DNA from: Lagopus muta
Taxonomy: Eukaryota; Chordata; Aves; Galliformes; Phasianidae
DNA length: 64,000 bases
Assembly: GCF_023343835.1 (NCBI RefSeq)
Contig: NC_064471.1
Location: 737,291-801,290 of the forward strand
Direction of reading: 5' to 3'
This document shows, one piece after another, positions 42,401-54,500 of this stretch (the first letter of the stretch is position 1; each line of letters opens with the position of its first letter). A model generated the notes under the pieces. That model was not told the DNA's origin. It saw nothing but the letters and a program-made list of their open reading frames with translations, and ran no database searches. The position numbers and the translations under genes are program-made.

Positions 42401-42618
42401 GCTCCCTACATACCGTAGAGGGAGATAAAGTCCCTGTTGTACATGTAAAGAACATGTTAGGAAAGGCATTTTGGGTTCTTCCAGCTTCTGGAAAGGGCAA
42501 ACCTCTCCGTGGTACAGTTTTTGCCCAGGGACCAGGATCCACATGGTGGATAATGCAGAAGAATGGGGATGTCCAATGCATACCACAAGGAAACTTGATG
42601 CTGGGATAGTGCAGTTAG
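39436..42618 (+). pseudogene. pol: ERVL-A pol of A4 (broken)
   Basis: One frame with three nonsense codons: TAA 40990-40992 (identical site in A2), TGA 41599-41601, and TAG 42607-42609 four codons before the normal end. Protease DTGAQC is intact. The RT catalytic motif reads YIADNIVW instead of YIDDIIVW (a catalytic Asp lost) and LPQGW reads LPQRW. RNase H TDGS and integrase DD35E (DYI, ESDNGTHF, GKIERYNG) are kept. Without correction the RT is inactive even with suppressed stops. Confidence 0.9.
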
Positions 42619-43216
42619 TAATTCTATGTATATGTATATAGCCATATGTGTGTAATGCATGTTAATCATTTTTTGTTTGTTAGTATATATGTATATATAT
42701 ATATATATATATTAAGCATGATGTAACGATGTAGAATAAGGGGTGGAATGTCATGGTTCTATGTTTTTTTTTCTTTTTGGGTTTCAGTATTCCACATCAA
42801 AACATCATGTAGTGTACGGGGCATTAAAGTGTCACTGCCACAATCCGAGGTACCTATCCCTGTACATTACAGAAGTCATGGGATCTGGCCCTTCTGGGTG
42901 GGGGGACACTCTCTTGCAGTGGGTGCTGGAGGGTGCCTTCCTAGCCGTTCCAAGCTTTTCAGGTTTGAATCCGTCCCGGGAACTCTCTCTTATCTTGTCT
43001 GATTTATTAATGTCAATTTAAATTAAAATGTATTAAATTTTGTTATCTTGTATTCCGATATTATAGTAAAATAAGTTTTCTTCCATAGATTGTTGCCGCT
43101 GTTCTTTTCCTCCCTTCATTCCTTCCCATTTTTTGTGGGACTGCGGTGGGGGGGGGGAGGGCAGAGGCCTGTTGCCCCTGTCACGGACACAGATTGATCT
43201 AGTCAACTCCGTGACA
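42619..43216 (+). repeat. 3' UTR and 3' LTR of A4
   Basis: AT-rich UTR with (tatata)n, purine tract aaggggtggaa, then LTR 42749-43216 (TGTCATGG...CTCCGTGACA). Shorter T-run and a small deletion in U3 compared with the 5' LTR. Confidence 0.9.
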
Positions 43217-43608
43217 GTTACGTATCACAGTGATGAACCAAAAGAAATACTGGTCGCTCCACGTGAGAAGAGTCTCGTTCAGGAGGGGAAATATCCTATC
43301 CCTGAAGATGCCTGGTACACAGATGGGTCCAGCAAGGGCAACCCGAGCAAGTGGAGAGCAATAGCATACCATCCTTCCACCGAGAAAATCTGGTTCGATG
43401 AGGGGGATTTTCAGAGCAGCCAATGGGCAGACCTGCGAGCCGTGTGGATGGTTATAACCAAGGAACCCGTTGATGGTATCCTGAACATTTGCGCAGATAG
43501 CTGGTCTGTGTACCGGGGGCTTACTCTTTGGATTGCACAGTGGGCCACCCAGGAATGGACTATCCACGCCCGACCGATCTGGGGCAAGGATATGTGGTTA
43601 GACATATT
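43217..43608 (+). pseudogene. pol: ERV-F pol, RNase H part
   Basis: Open text with [19 protein letters not shown] (first catalytic Asp), DLRAVWMVI, and [11 protein letters not shown] (later Asp), ending [14 protein letters not shown], where a CR1 is inserted. It aligns in order with ERVL-A RNase H but is clearly a different lineage. The ERVL-A 3' LTR of A4 precedes it. Confidence 0.75.
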
Positions 43609-45923
43609 TACTGCTGGACTTATTTTCACTAATAGAGAAGGGCTTGTCAGGGAAGTAAAGGTCGGGGGCAGCTTGGGTTGTAGTGACCACGAGATGGTGG
43701 AGTTCAAGATCCTGAGTGGAAGAAGTAAAGCACAAAGTAGGATTGCTATCCTGGACTTTAGGAGAGCCAACTTCGATCTCTTTCGGGGCCTACTTGGAGC
43801 TGTCTCATGGGCTAGGGTGTTGGAAGGCAAGGGGGCCTGTGAGAGCTGGTCGGCATTTAAGCAGCTCTTCTTCCAAGCTCAGGATCAGTGTGTCCCTGTG
43901 AGGAAGAAATCGGGAAAGGGTGGCAGGAGACCTGTGTGGATGAGCAAGGAGCTCGTGCACAAACTCAAAGGAAAGAAGAAGGCCCATGAAATGTGGAAAA
44001 AGGGTCTGACTACTTGGGAAGAATACAGGAATGTTGTCAGGGTCTGCAGGGATGCGACAAGGAAGGCTAAAGCCCGCCTGGAATTAAATCTGGCGAAGGG
44101 GATAAAGGATAATAAAAAAGGTTTTTTCAAGTACATTAACAGTAAAAGGAAGACTAGGGAGAATGTGGCTCCCCTGCTAAGTGATGGGGGTGTACTGGTA
44201 ACGGGGGATGCTGAGAAGGTGGAGATACTGAATGCCTTCTTTGCTTCTGTTTTCAGTGAAAAAGCTCCCCCTCGGGAATCTGAGACCCTGGAGGTTAGTG
44301 AGAGGATCTGGGGAATGGAAGACCTCCCTTCAGTCAGGGAAGAGGTTGTCCGGGAGCGCCTAGGCAACACCAATGTTCACAAATCCATGGGATCCGATGG
44401 GATTCATCCACGGGTGCTGAGGGAGCTGGCAGAGGTGATTGCTGAACTGCTTTCTGTTATCTTTGAGAGGTCTTGGAGGACGGGGGAGGTGCCTGAAGAC
44501 TGGAAGATAGCCAACGTCACCCCGGTCTTCAAAAAAGGCAAGAAGGAAGACCCAGCCAATTATAGGCCAGTCAGCCTCACCTCTGTCCCTGGAAAGGTGA
44601 TGGAACAGCTTGTACTGGATGTCATCTCCAGACAACTGGAAGAAGAGGAAGTTATCAGGAGTAGTCAGCACGGGTTCACAAGGGGGAGGTCGTGCTTGAC
44701 CAACCTGGTAGCCTTCTATGATGTTGTCTCTGGCTGGGTGGATGGGGGCAGAGCAGTGGATGTAGTCTACCTTGATTTCAGCAAGGCATTTGATACTGTC
44801 CCCCACGACATCCTAATAACAAAGCTGAGGAAGTGTGGGATAGATGAGTGGACAGTGAGGTGGGTTGAGAACTGGCTGACTGGCAGAGCACAGAGGGTCG
44901 TTGTAGGTGGTGCAGAGTCCGGTTGGAGGCCTGTAATTAGCGGTGTTCCTCAGGGGTCTGTGCTGGGTCCGGTCTTGTTCAACATCTTCATCAATGACCT
45001 TGATGAGGGGATGGTGGCCACCCTCAGCAAGTTTGCCGATGATACGAAGTTGGGAGGATTGGCTGACACGCCTGAAGGCTGTGTTGCCATTCAGCGAGAC
45101 CTGGATAGGCTGGAGAGCTGGGCAGAAAAAAACTGGATGAGGTTTAACAAAAGCAAGTGTAGAGTCTTGCATCTGGGGAGGAATAATTCCATGCACCAGT
45201 ACAGGTTGGGGGATGACCTGCTGGAGAGGAGCTCTGCGGAGAGGGACCTGGGTGTCCTGGTGGACGACAGGTTGGCCATGAGCCAGCAGTGTGCCCTTGT
45301 GGCCAAGAGGGCCAATGGCATACTGGGGTGCATTAAAAAGAGCGTGGCCAGCAGGTCGAGGGAGGTGATCCTCCCCCTCTACTCTGCCCTGGTACGACCT
45401 CATCTGGAGTACCGTGTCCAGTTCTGGGCTCCCCAGTACAAAAAAGACAAGGATCTCTTGGAAAGAGTCCAGTGGAGAGCCACGAAGATGGTGAAGGGCC
45501 TGGAGCATCTCTCCTATGAGGAAAGGCTGAGTGAACTGGGTCTGTTCAGCCTTGAGAAAAGAAGACTGAGAGGGGACCTGTTCCAGGTCTATAAATATCT
45601 AAGGTGTGGGGGGCAGAATGGCGAGGCCAGACTGTTTTCAGTGGTGAGTGGAGACAGGACAAGGGGAAACGGCTGGAAACTGCAGCATAGGAAGTTCCGC
45701 ACAAACATGTGCAAGAACTTCTTTACAGTGAGGTGATGGAGCACTGGAACAGGCTGCCCAGGGAGGTGGTGGAGTCTCCTTCTCTGGAGATGTTCAAGAC
45801 CTGCCTGGATGCCTACCTGTGCGACCTGCTGTAGGGAACCTGCTTTGGCAGGGGGGTTGGACTCGATGATCTCTGGAGGTCCCTTCCAACTCCTACAATT
45901 CTGTGATTCCGTGATTCTGTGAT
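43609..45923 (+). mobile_element. CR1 LINE with long open RT frame, inserted in ERV-F pol
   Basis: 5'-truncated CR1 from the endonuclease C terminus ([16 protein letters not shown]) through RT. Coding is uninterrupted to TGA 45734-45736, about 700 residues, with [37 protein letters not shown] and FADDTK (about 45037). A one-base deletion at 45734 (gtgaggtgatgg) breaks the last 30 or so codons. The tail gattctgtgattccgtgattctgtgat ends the element; ERV-F text resumes with atggaatacggtt. The frame happens to be open also through the upstream RNase H. Confidence 0.9.
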
Positions 45924-47203
45924 ATGGAATACGGTTAAACACAGGACTGTACGTGTCTACCATGTTTCTGGTCATCAGTCCCTACAGTCACCGGGAAACG
46001 ATGAAGCCGACACACTGGCTCGATTTTGATGGATTGAGAATTCACCATCTGAGAACATTGCCCGCTGGTTACATCAGAAGCTACGGCATGCGGGACAAAA
46101 GACAATGTGGGCAGCTGCTAAAGCATGGGGACTGCCCATACAACTATCTGATATCGTCCAGGCATGCCAAGATTGCGACGCTTGCTCCAAGATGAGACCG
46201 AGATCGTTGCCCGAATCAACAGCCCATCTTGCTAGGGGACACAATCCTCTCCAGCGATAGCAGGTCGATTACATTGTGGCTTTTCCTCGCTACGAGGGGG
46301 CAAGATATGCCCTGACCTGTGTCGACACTGCAAGTGGGCTGCTGCAGGCCTATCCAGTACCGAGAGCAAACCAGGCATATACCATCAAGGCACTCACTGA
46401 ACTGATGTCTGCCTACGGGACACCTCAAGTCATCGAGAGCTTCCAAGGGACTCAATTTACTGGTGCAACGATACAGCGCTGGGCAGAAGAAAATAACATT
46501 GAATGGCGATTCCACCTGCCATATAATCCAATGGAGGCAGGCCTCATCGAACGTTATAACGGTATTCTTGAGGCTGCCCTGAAGACAGACTCCCAGTCCC
46601 TGCAGGGGTGGAAGAAAAGACTGTATGAAACCCTGCGGGACCTGAATGAAAGACCTCGAGATGGCAGACCCAGTGCCCTGAGAATGCTGCAGACGACATG
46701 GGCCACCCCGCTTAGGATCCAAATTACGGGCACTGATCATCAGGTAAGAACCCAGATTGGTAATGAAAATAATCTTCTGCTCCCTGCCCCTGAGAATTTA
46801 GAGCCGGGTACCCATAAAATAAAATGGCTCTGGAAGGTGCAGGTAGGACCCAAGTGGTGTGGCCTACTTGCACCTTGGGGGAGTCTATTGGAGGTGGGAG
46901 GCTCAGTAGTCCCTCCAGTAATAGGTACGTGGCCTACTGATATTGTGGTCAACACTCCGATCTTTATCACTAAAGGGACCCCCATCATGTCCCTGTGGCA
47001 GATCAGGACACCTCCTTTGGTGCCTGATATCGTTATGCAGCAGCAGACATCTGGCCAGAAGGTGTGGTACAGGCGGCCAGGACATGCCCCAGTACAGGCG
47101 GAAGTGTTGACCCAGGATAGAAATACGGCCTGTATCTTGCCCTGGAGAGTTGACCTTCCCCTCCTGGTACCTCTGAAACATCTGTATTACTTTTACAATT
47201 CAC
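45924..47203 (+). pseudogene. pol: ERV-F pol, integrase and C-terminal part
   Basis: Continues the ERV-F RNase H: VYHVSGHQSL, then in shifted frame an HHCC-like stretch (LHQKLRHAG...CQDCDAC), TAG before QVDYI at about 46258, and an open frame 46276-47203. Core motifs: CVDTASGLLQ, ESFQGTQF (the second catalytic Asp replaced by Phe) and GLIERYNG. A long C-terminal region (LLAPWGSLLEVGGSVVPP, ITKGTPIMSLWQI) is unidentified. The end is fused into an LTR-B. Confidence 0.75.
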
Positions 47204-47480
47204 TTTTGCTGCCGGAAGGGGTGGAGCCTGGCTCCACCTGTCCTAGACCTATTTAAGAGCTGGCTAGCAGTGGGGGATAATCTCTTCTGGTGATCTGTTC
47301 TGCTGGTGTTTTGTGGGTTAGCCTACGATAGGGGAAAGCTTGCCATTTATTCTCTTTTGTTATCATGGTCTGTTTCATCAAACTCTTTTGTTTATTTCAT
47401 AGTTGTATCATCTTAATGTTCATTAATTATACACTGGTATATTTCCTAATTATAACTTTTGTACATTCATTGATTATACA
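47204..47480 (+). mobile_element. LTR-B, 5'-truncated
   Basis: From gctgccggaaggggtggagcc to TTGATTATACA; TATTTAAGAGC is present. Directly downstream of the ERV-F integrase, so LTR-B may be the LTR of ERV-F. The 5' third is missing. 47481-47583 holds nothing recognisable. Confidence 0.65.
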
Positions 47481-47583
47481 GAGGTGCTTCTGGACCTTGT
47501 TCTTTCCAACAGGGATGGGCTTGTTTGGGGTGTGTAGGGAGTAGCTTGGGGTGTAGCTATTGTCAGATGGTGGTTTTAAAGAT

Positions 47584-48059
47584 TGTTACGGAGTTGACCA
47601 GATCAATCGATGTCCGTGACAGGGGCGACAGGCCTCTGCCCTCCCCCCCCACCCCAGTCCCACAAAAAATGGGAAGGAAGGAAGGGAGGAAAAGAGCAGC
47701 GGCAGCAATCTATGGAGGAAAACTTATTTTACTATAATATCAGAATACAAGATAACACTATATAATACAATTTAATTGAAATTGAGATGAATAAATCAGA
47801 CAAGATGAGAGAGAGAGTTCCTGGGACTGAGTCAAACCTGAAAAGCTTGGAACGGCTAGGAAAGCACCCTCCAGCACCCACTGCAAGGCAGCAAGAGAGC
47901 GCCCCCCCACCCGGAAGGGCCAGATCCCGTGACTTCTGTAATGTACAGGGATAGGCACCTGGAATTGGGGCATTAACACTTTAATGCCCCGTACGCTACA
48001 TGATGTTTTGATGTGGAATACTGAAACCCAATAACAAAAAAAAACATAGAACCATGACT
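47584..48059 (-). mobile_element. Solo ERVL-A LTR, antisense
   Basis: Minus strand from AGTCATGG-like start (48059) to GGTCAACTCCGTAACA (47584), with G-run and CT-repeat. Flanking pentamers aagat and tgagt do not match. Confidence 0.82.
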
Positions 48060-48064
48060 TGAGT

Positions 48065-48715
48065 GGAAAATGTAATGTAAAAAGTAGGATTGCTATCCTG
48101 AACTTCTAGAGAGTCAACTTGCTCATTTTCTGGATCTACTTCATAGTATTTCATGAGGTAGAGTGCTAGAAGTTAAGGGGGTCTGTGAGACCTGAGTAAC
48201 GTTTAACCAGCACTTTTTCTAAGTTCAAGATCGGTGCATTTCTAAGAGTAGGAAACATGGGAAGAGAGGCAGGTTTCCTGTGTGGATGAGCAGGGAGTTT
48301 GTGGATAAGATCAAAGGGAAGAAGGAGGTCTATGGGATGTAGAAAAAGGGGCCTGTCCTCTCGGAAGGAGTACAGGAGTATTGTCAGGGCCTGCAGGGAT
48401 GCAATGAGGAAGGCTATAGCCCACCAGGAGTTGAAGCAGGCAAAGGAGAAAAAGGGTATTAAGAAGGGGTTTTTTTTAAGTATGTTAACATCAAAAGGAA
48501 GACTAGGGATAATGTGGGTCCCTTGGTGAATGAAGAGGGTGCCCTGGTAATGGGGAGTGCTGAAAAAGACAAAGATGGTGAACACCTTCTTTGCTTTGGT
48601 CTTCACTTCAAATACTTCCCTTGGGATTCCAGGACCATGGAGGGAAGAGAAAATGAAATTGAAAGCCTTCCTCGAGTTGAGGAGGGGGGGTGGTCCATTG
48701 TGGGACAAAGAAAGT
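48065..48715 (+). mobile_element. CR1 LINE fragment (endonuclease-RT linker)
   Basis: Text parallel to 43738-44345 of the longer CR1: [11 protein letters not shown] start, VWMSREFVDKIKGKKE, RACRDAMRKAIAHQEL, and VLVTG-like stretch. Frames are broken by several stops. Ends near gtggtccattgtggg. Confidence 0.8.
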
Positions 48716-48898
48716 CATTACCTTGCTAATGAGTAAACAAGCTCAGTAGCTACTTGAGCGAGATGTAAGCACACACGAGGCACCTACATGTGACCAAGTT
48801 GTTGCGTGTGGGTATAGAAGGTTGTAAGCACCTATGATAAAAGTTGTTCTGAGTTTTTGTTCTGCATCAGTAAAGGAGTTCATGTCTATCTTGCCACA

Positions 48899-49376
48899 TG
48901 TCATGGCTCTATGTTTTTTGTTTTTGTTTTTGTTTTTGGGTTTCAGTATTCCACATCAAAACATCATGTAGTGTACGGGGCATTAAAGTGTCACTGCCCC
49001 AATTCCAAGTACCTATCCCTGTACATTACAGAAGTCACGGGATCTGGCCCTTCCAGGTGGAGGGGGCGCTCTCTTGCTGCCTTGCAGTGGGTGCTGGAGG
49101 GTGCTTTCCTAGCCGTTCCAAGCTTTTCAGGTTTGTCTCAGTCCCAGGAACTCTCTCTCTCTCATCTTGTCTGATTTATTAATCTCAATTGCAATTAAAT
49201 TGTATATATTGTGTTATGTTGTATTCTGATATTATAGTAAAATAAGTTTTCCTCCATAGATTGTTGCCGCTGTTCTTTTCTTCCCATTTTTTGTGGGACT
49301 GGGGTGGGGGGGGGGGGAGGGCAGAGGCCTGTCGCCCCTGTCACGGACATAGATTGATCTGGTCAAATCCGTGACA
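48899..49376 (+). repeat. 5' LTR of A5
   Basis: TGTCATGG...CCGTGACA; lacks most of the (CCTT)n tract present in the 3' LTR; G-run and terminal inverted repeat present. Confidence 0.92.
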
Positions 49377-49382
49377 GATTTT

Positions 49383-49400
49383 TGGCACCCAATGTGGGGC
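49383..49400 (+). promoter_or_regulatory. Primer binding site of A5 (decayed)
   Basis: TGGCACCCAATGTGGGGC: the tRNA-Lys site with two G-to-A/C-to-T changes at CpG positions. Confidence 0.85.
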
Positions 49401-49661
49401 AAGACTGCTTTTTAACTTTTTGAACGAATCTCTTTTTCTCTCTGCTCTTAGAGAGCTTCGTTAGGGAGCATTATCAGTAGTTCAGGTTTCTGTGCTGGAA
49501 AACCTGACATTGAAAGATTAGGCGTACTGCCAGTGTTCTGGGATATTTGTAAACTTTGAGCACTACTTAGTCTGAGTAGTGCCTTTTTTCCTTTTTTCCT
49601 TTTTTTTTCCCCTCCTCTTGTTACCTTCAATTCATTTACCCTTTTTTAGCAAGCACCAGCG

Positions 49662-51563
49662 ATGAACCCACTCGTTATCGTGGGGGTGCTGGGTAAAGGA
49701 TTTAAAGCAATGGTGTTAGTCACAACCTACTGGCCAATAATCCATCTCACACTTGTGTGTTTTGGAATTGCATCCGTATATAACTACCTAAGGGCACTGA
49801 TGGAGACACCTATGTTTTACCTATTTGCAATGTGGTATGATTTGAACTTTGACATCTACATCCCAGAAGGAATGGCTAATTTCTCAAACAACTACATCCC
49901 AAATGGAATAGCTAATTTTACAAACAACACAATGTTCAGACCAGTCTCCGGGGTTTCTTCTCGGTTTGTCAAACGTTTTTTGAATCCTGAATTAATAGTC
50001 ATGTTGGTGTGCGTGTCATCAATTCTCCTGAATGTATTCTTTATTTGTAATAAGGGGAAGGAGTCTTCTCCAAAACTAGAGAATGATAACTGGCAGGGGA
50101 TATGGAGAGGTTTAGGAAAGGTCTTAGAAGCATGGGGACCCGCAGTGTCATGGGATTTTACTCTTGAACACCTGTGGGATCCTGAGAAACTAAGCCAGTA
50201 TTTGAGTCAGGGACTATGCGGCTTACATAAATCTAAGGAGGTACAACTTATTTGGGGTTTGGCTTGTGCTTACCGTGCCCTATATAATACCATTCGGGAG
50301 AGAGAGAGTTTCCGAGCTGAGGTTCAAGCCAAAGGGGAAAATCCCCAAGTCAAATCTAATCAATCACAGGAGACACCAGTAACAATACCGGTTGCTCCTG
50401 TGGAGGGCAAGAAATGGAAACGAGTGTCTTCGCGTCTTGAACGAAAAAGAGAAGAAGAGGAGGAGGAGGAAGATCTAGGCGAGGGGCCCTCCTCAGAACC
50501 ACCACCATCGCGAAAGGCAAAAGCGAAAACTAAGAGACATGCAGAAGAGAGTGATGAAGAGGAAGTCTCTATTACTACTCGCCGGCCTCTAAAGATGACT
50601 GAAATCCAAGGTTCAAGAAAGGAGTTCACACGGCGCCTGAATGAAAGTCTTGTTTCCTGGTTGGTTCGCTGTTGGGACAGTGGGGCCCATAGCTTGTCTC
50701 TGGATGGTAATGAAGCTCGCCAACTAGGTGCCATTGCCAGAGATCCAGCTATTGATGGAGGAATTAGTCGATGTTCGGATGAGGCTGCCTCCCTCTGGGA
50801 ACGAGTGTTAACAGCTGTGAAGGAAAAGTATCCCTTCAAAAACGGTTTGAAGATTGCAATGAAAAAATGGGATACAGTTGAAAAGGGTATCCAGTATTTG
50901 AGGGAAATAGGCGTGGTGGAAATGTTGTATGACCCTGACTTTGTTCCTAACCACCCACAACAAAACCGCGACCCTGAAAAGGTGAGGACAACGCCTGAGA
51001 TATGGCAGAAAATCATGACAACAGCGCCGGACAAATATGCCGCTACACTAACGTCAGTGTGTGACAGATACCAGGAACAACAGAGAACACCCTTAATTTA
51101 TGAATTAATTGTTACGCTCCAAAACTACGAACAATTGCTGTCTCCAATTCATTCTGCCGTTGCTGCAATATCAAGAATGACGGAGCAAGTGTCTCAACTG
51201 ATTAACCGTGACAAACCTGTAGCAGTATCAGAGACGCTGGATGAAGATCAGGATAATCAAATGAGTCTAGCGAAGGAGGTGAAGGAGATGAAGGAGATAA
51301 TCCGAGCCCACCTAACTAAAGATGATAAACCTTCCTTCTTACGTGCACGATCAAAAATCTCAGCTGTTAGAGGCAGACGCTCTCCGGCTCAAGTAAGGAA
51401 TAATACACCGCGAATTGTCTTATGGTATTACCTACGTGACCATGGAGAAGACATGGGGAAGTGGCACGGTCAACCTACTCCTGTACTACGAGCCCGGGTG
51501 AAAGAATTACAAGGCAGATCAACCACCAGTGCAGTTGCTCCAGTTACCACAGGTAATGAATAG
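49662..51563 (+). CDS. gag: ERVL-A gag of A5, intact reading frame
   Basis: 633 residues from ATG 49662 (preceded by the leader hairpin and polypyrimidine/TTAG element) to TAG 51561-51563. Residues 1-45 hydrophobic; two sequon repeats (YIPEGMANFSN, YIPNGIANFTN), one fewer than A1; second hydrophobic segment LIVMLVCVSSILLNVFFIC at about 110-130. Then IWGLACAYRAL, a short coiled-coil-like RERESFRAEV, an acidic run and a basic KAKTKRHAEE stretch, capsid-like WLVRCWDSGAHS, and a C-terminal Ser/Arg-rich region (ARSKISAVRGRRS). No zinc knuckle: nucleic-acid binding may use the basic tracts. The only gag in the window without a premature stop. Confidence 0.9.
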   Translation: MNPLVIVGVLGKGFKAMVLVTTYWPIIHLTLVCFGIASVYNYLRALMETPMFYLFAMWYDLNFDIYIPEGMANFSNNYIPNGIANFTNNTMFRPVSGVSSRFVKRFLNPELIVMLVCVSSILLNVFFICNKGKESSPKLENDNWQGIWRGLGKVLEAWGPAVSWDFTLEHLWDPEKLSQYLSQGLCGLHKSKEVQLIWGLACAYRALYNTIRERESFRAEVQAKGENPQVKSNQSQETPVTIPVAPVEGKKWKRVSSRLERKREEEEEEEDLGEGPSSEPPPSRKAKAKTKRHAEESDEEEVSITTRRPLKMTEIQGSRKEFTRRLNESLVSWLVRCWDSGAHSLSLDGNEARQLGAIARDPAIDGGISRCSDEAASLWERVLTAVKEKYPFKNGLKIAMKKWDTVEKGIQYLREIGVVEMLYDPDFVPNHPQQNRDPEKVRTTPEIWQKIMTTAPDKYAATLTSVCDRYQEQQRTPLIYELIVTLQNYEQLLSPIHSAVAAISRMTEQVSQLINRDKPVAVSETLDEDQDNQMSLAKEVKEMKEIIRAHLTKDDKPSFLRARSKISAVRGRRSPAQVRNNTPRIVLWYYLRDHGEDMGKWHGQPTPVLRARVKELQGRSTTSAVAPVTTGNE

Positions 51564-51598
51564 AGGGGCCCTGCCCTCAGTCAGGGGGGGGAAAGGGA
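51561..51598 (+). promoter_or_regulatory. gag UAG and downstream hairpin of A5
   Basis: TAG then AGGGG, CCCTGCCC, loop, and a run of eight G. Same frame continues into pol without another stop. Equivalent sites: 13153, 29158, 39433. Confidence 0.55.
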
Positions 51599-54500
51599 TA
51601 ATAGAGTATATTGGACTGTGTGGATTCGATGGCCTGGCACATCAGAACCACTGAAATATAAGGCCCTGGTGGACACTGGTGCACAGTGCACTCTGATGCC
51701 CTCGAGTCACCAAGGGACAGAATCAATCCATATTTCTGGAGTGACCGGGGGCTCTCAAGAATTGACTGTGTTGGAGGCTGGGATAAGCCTCACAGGTAAG
51801 GACTGGCAAAAACATCCTATTGTGACGGGCCCAGGGGCTCCATGTATACTAGGTATTGATTATCTCAGGAGGCGACATTTCAAGGATCCTAAGGGGTATC
51901 GATGGGCCTTTGGAATAGCTGCTGTGGACACAGACAACATTAAGCAGCTGTCTGTTTTGCCTGGCCTGTCCGAAGATCCGTCTGTTGCGGGGCTGCTGCG
52001 AGTGGAAAAGGAACAGGTACCAATTGCTACAAAAACGGTGCACAGGCGGCAGTACCGCACCAACAGGGATTCCTTGCTCCCCATTCATAAGTTGATTCGT
52101 CAACTGGAGAGCCAGGGAGTGCTCAGCAAAACTCACTCGCCTTTTAACAGCCCCATATGGCCAGTGCGTAAAGCCAGTGGAGAATGGAGGCTGACGGTGG
52201 ACTACCGTGGCCTGAATGAAGTCACACCCCCACTGAGTGCTGCTGTGCTGGACATGTTAGAACTCCAGTACGAACTGGAGTCAAAAGTGGCCAAATGGTA
52301 TGCCACCATTGACATTGCTAATGCCTTCTTTTCCATTCCTTTGGCCAAAGAATGTAAGCCACAATTTGCTTTCACCTGGAGGGGCGTTCAGTATACCTGG
52401 AACCGTTTGCACCAGGGGTGGAAACACAGCCCGACCATTTGCCATAGGTTGATTCAAACTGTATTGGAACAGGGCAGCGCTCCTGAGCACCTGCAGTACA
52501 TTGATGACATCATTGTGTGGGGCGATACAGCACAAGAAGTCTTCACAAAAGGAGAGAGGATGATCCAAATTCTTCTGAGTGCTGGTTTTGCTATTAAGCG
52601 AAGCAAAGTGAAAGGACCTGCCCAGGAGATTCAGTTCCTAGGTATAAAGTGGCAAGATGGCCGTCGTCACATTCCGACAGACGTGATCGACAAAATCGCT
52701 GCTATGTCTCCACCCACTAGCAAAAGAGAGACACAATCTTTTCTGGGTGCAGTGGGCTTTTGGAGAATGCATGTTCCAAACTACAGCCTCATTGTAAGCC
52801 CCCTTTATTATGTGACGCGAATGAGAAATGAGTTTACATGGGGCCCTGAGCAGCAGCAGGCTTTTGAACAGATTAAACAGGAGATAGCCCATTTCGTGGC
52901 CCAAGGGCCAGTACGGACAGGACAGGGTATAAAGAACATCCTCTATACTGCTGCTGGAGAGAACAGTCCCACTTGGAGTTTGTGGCAAAGAGCCTCAGGA
53001 GAGACCCGAGGCCGACCCCTGGGATTCTGGAGTCGGGCATACAGAGGGTCTGAAGAGCACTACACTCCAACTGAAAAGGAGATTTTAGCCGCTTATGAAG
53101 GGGTTCGGGCTGCTTCCGAAGTAGTCGGTACTGAAACACAGCTCCTTCTGGCACCTCGACTGCCAGTGCTGAACTGGATGTTTAAAGGAAAGGTTCCCTC
53201 CACCCATCATGCTACTGATGCCACTTGGAGTAAGTGGATTGCACTGATTACACAACGAGCACGGATGGGGAACCTCAGCTGTCCAGGAATCCTAGAGATC
53301 ATCATGGACTGGCCTGAAGGTAAAAAGTTTGGAACACCACCAGCAGAAGAAGTATCACGTGCTAAAGAAGCCCCACCATACAATGAACTACCAGAGAATG
53401 AAAAGAAATATGCCCTGTTCACAGATGGATCGTGTCGTATTGTGGGGAAGCATCGCAGATGGAAATCTGCTGTGTGGAGCCCCACACGACAAGTTGCAGA
53501 GGCCACTGAAGGGAAAGGCGAATCAAGCCAATTTGCAGAGGTAAAGGCTGTCCAACTGGCCTTAGATGTCGCTGAACGGGAGAGGTGGCCAATGCTCTAT
53601 CTTTACACTGACTCATGGATGGTAGCAAATGCCTTATGGGGGTGGTTACAGCAGTGGGAGCAAAATAACTGGCAAAGAAGGGGTAAACCTATTTGGGCTG
53701 CTGAACTGTGGAAAGACATTGCTGCCCGAACAAAGACTATGGTTGTAAAGGTGCGCCATGTAGATGCTCATGTGCCCAAGAGTCGGGCTACTGAAGAACA
53801 GCAAAACAACCATCAGGTAGACCGAGCTGCCAGAATTGAGGTGGCTCAAATAGACCTGGACTGGCAGAACAAGGGTGAATTATTTCTGGCTCGGTGGGCC
53901 CATGAGACCTTCAGGTCATCAAGGGAGAGATGCAACATACAAATGGGCTAGAGACCAAGGGGTGGACTTAACTATGGATGCCATTGCACAGGTTATTCAT
54001 AACTGTGAAACATGTGCCATCATCAAACAAGCCAAGAGGATGAAACCTCTGTGGGAGGAAGGGCGATGGCAAAAGTACAAATATGGGGAGGCATGGCAGG
54101 TTGATTATATCACCTTGCCACGATCTCGCAATGGTAAGCATTATGTGCTTACTATGGTGGAGGCAACCACTGGGTGGCTTGAAACATATGCAGTACCCCA
54201 TGCTACCGCCCGAAACACCATACTGGGTCTCGAGAAACAAGTCCTGTGGCGACATGGCACCCCAGAAAGGATTGAGTCAGATAATGGGACTCATTTCAAA
54301 AATTCTCTTGTAAATACTTGGGCCAAAGATCATGGCATTGAGTGGATTTACCATATTCCTTATCATGCTCCAGCCTCTGGTAAAATTGAACGATACAATG
54401 GATTGTTAAAAACGATGCTAAAAGCACTGGGTGGCGGAACATTTAAGCACTGGGAGAAGCATTTGGCAGAAGCCACCTGGTTAGTCAATACCAGAGGATC

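Larger units (their letters stand above)
36831..43216 (+). mobile_element. ERVL-A copy A4, full length, mismatched flanks
   Basis: 6.4 kb with both LTRs, primer site, gag, pol and purine tract. Flanking pentamers are tgaac and gttac, so there is no target duplication; the left flank is env (35740-36830) and the right flank is RNase H of ERV-F. gag and pol belong to the A2/A3 subgroup. Inactive. Confidence 0.9.

Noticed and set aside
43133..45736. 867-codon frame as one gene
   Set aside because: It starts in an LTR, passes through ERV RNase H and then CR1; it is a composite of two elements.
46800..47203. dUTPase domain after the ERV-F integrase
   Set aside because: Some beta-rich resemblance, but none of the five dUTPase motifs could be identified with confidence.
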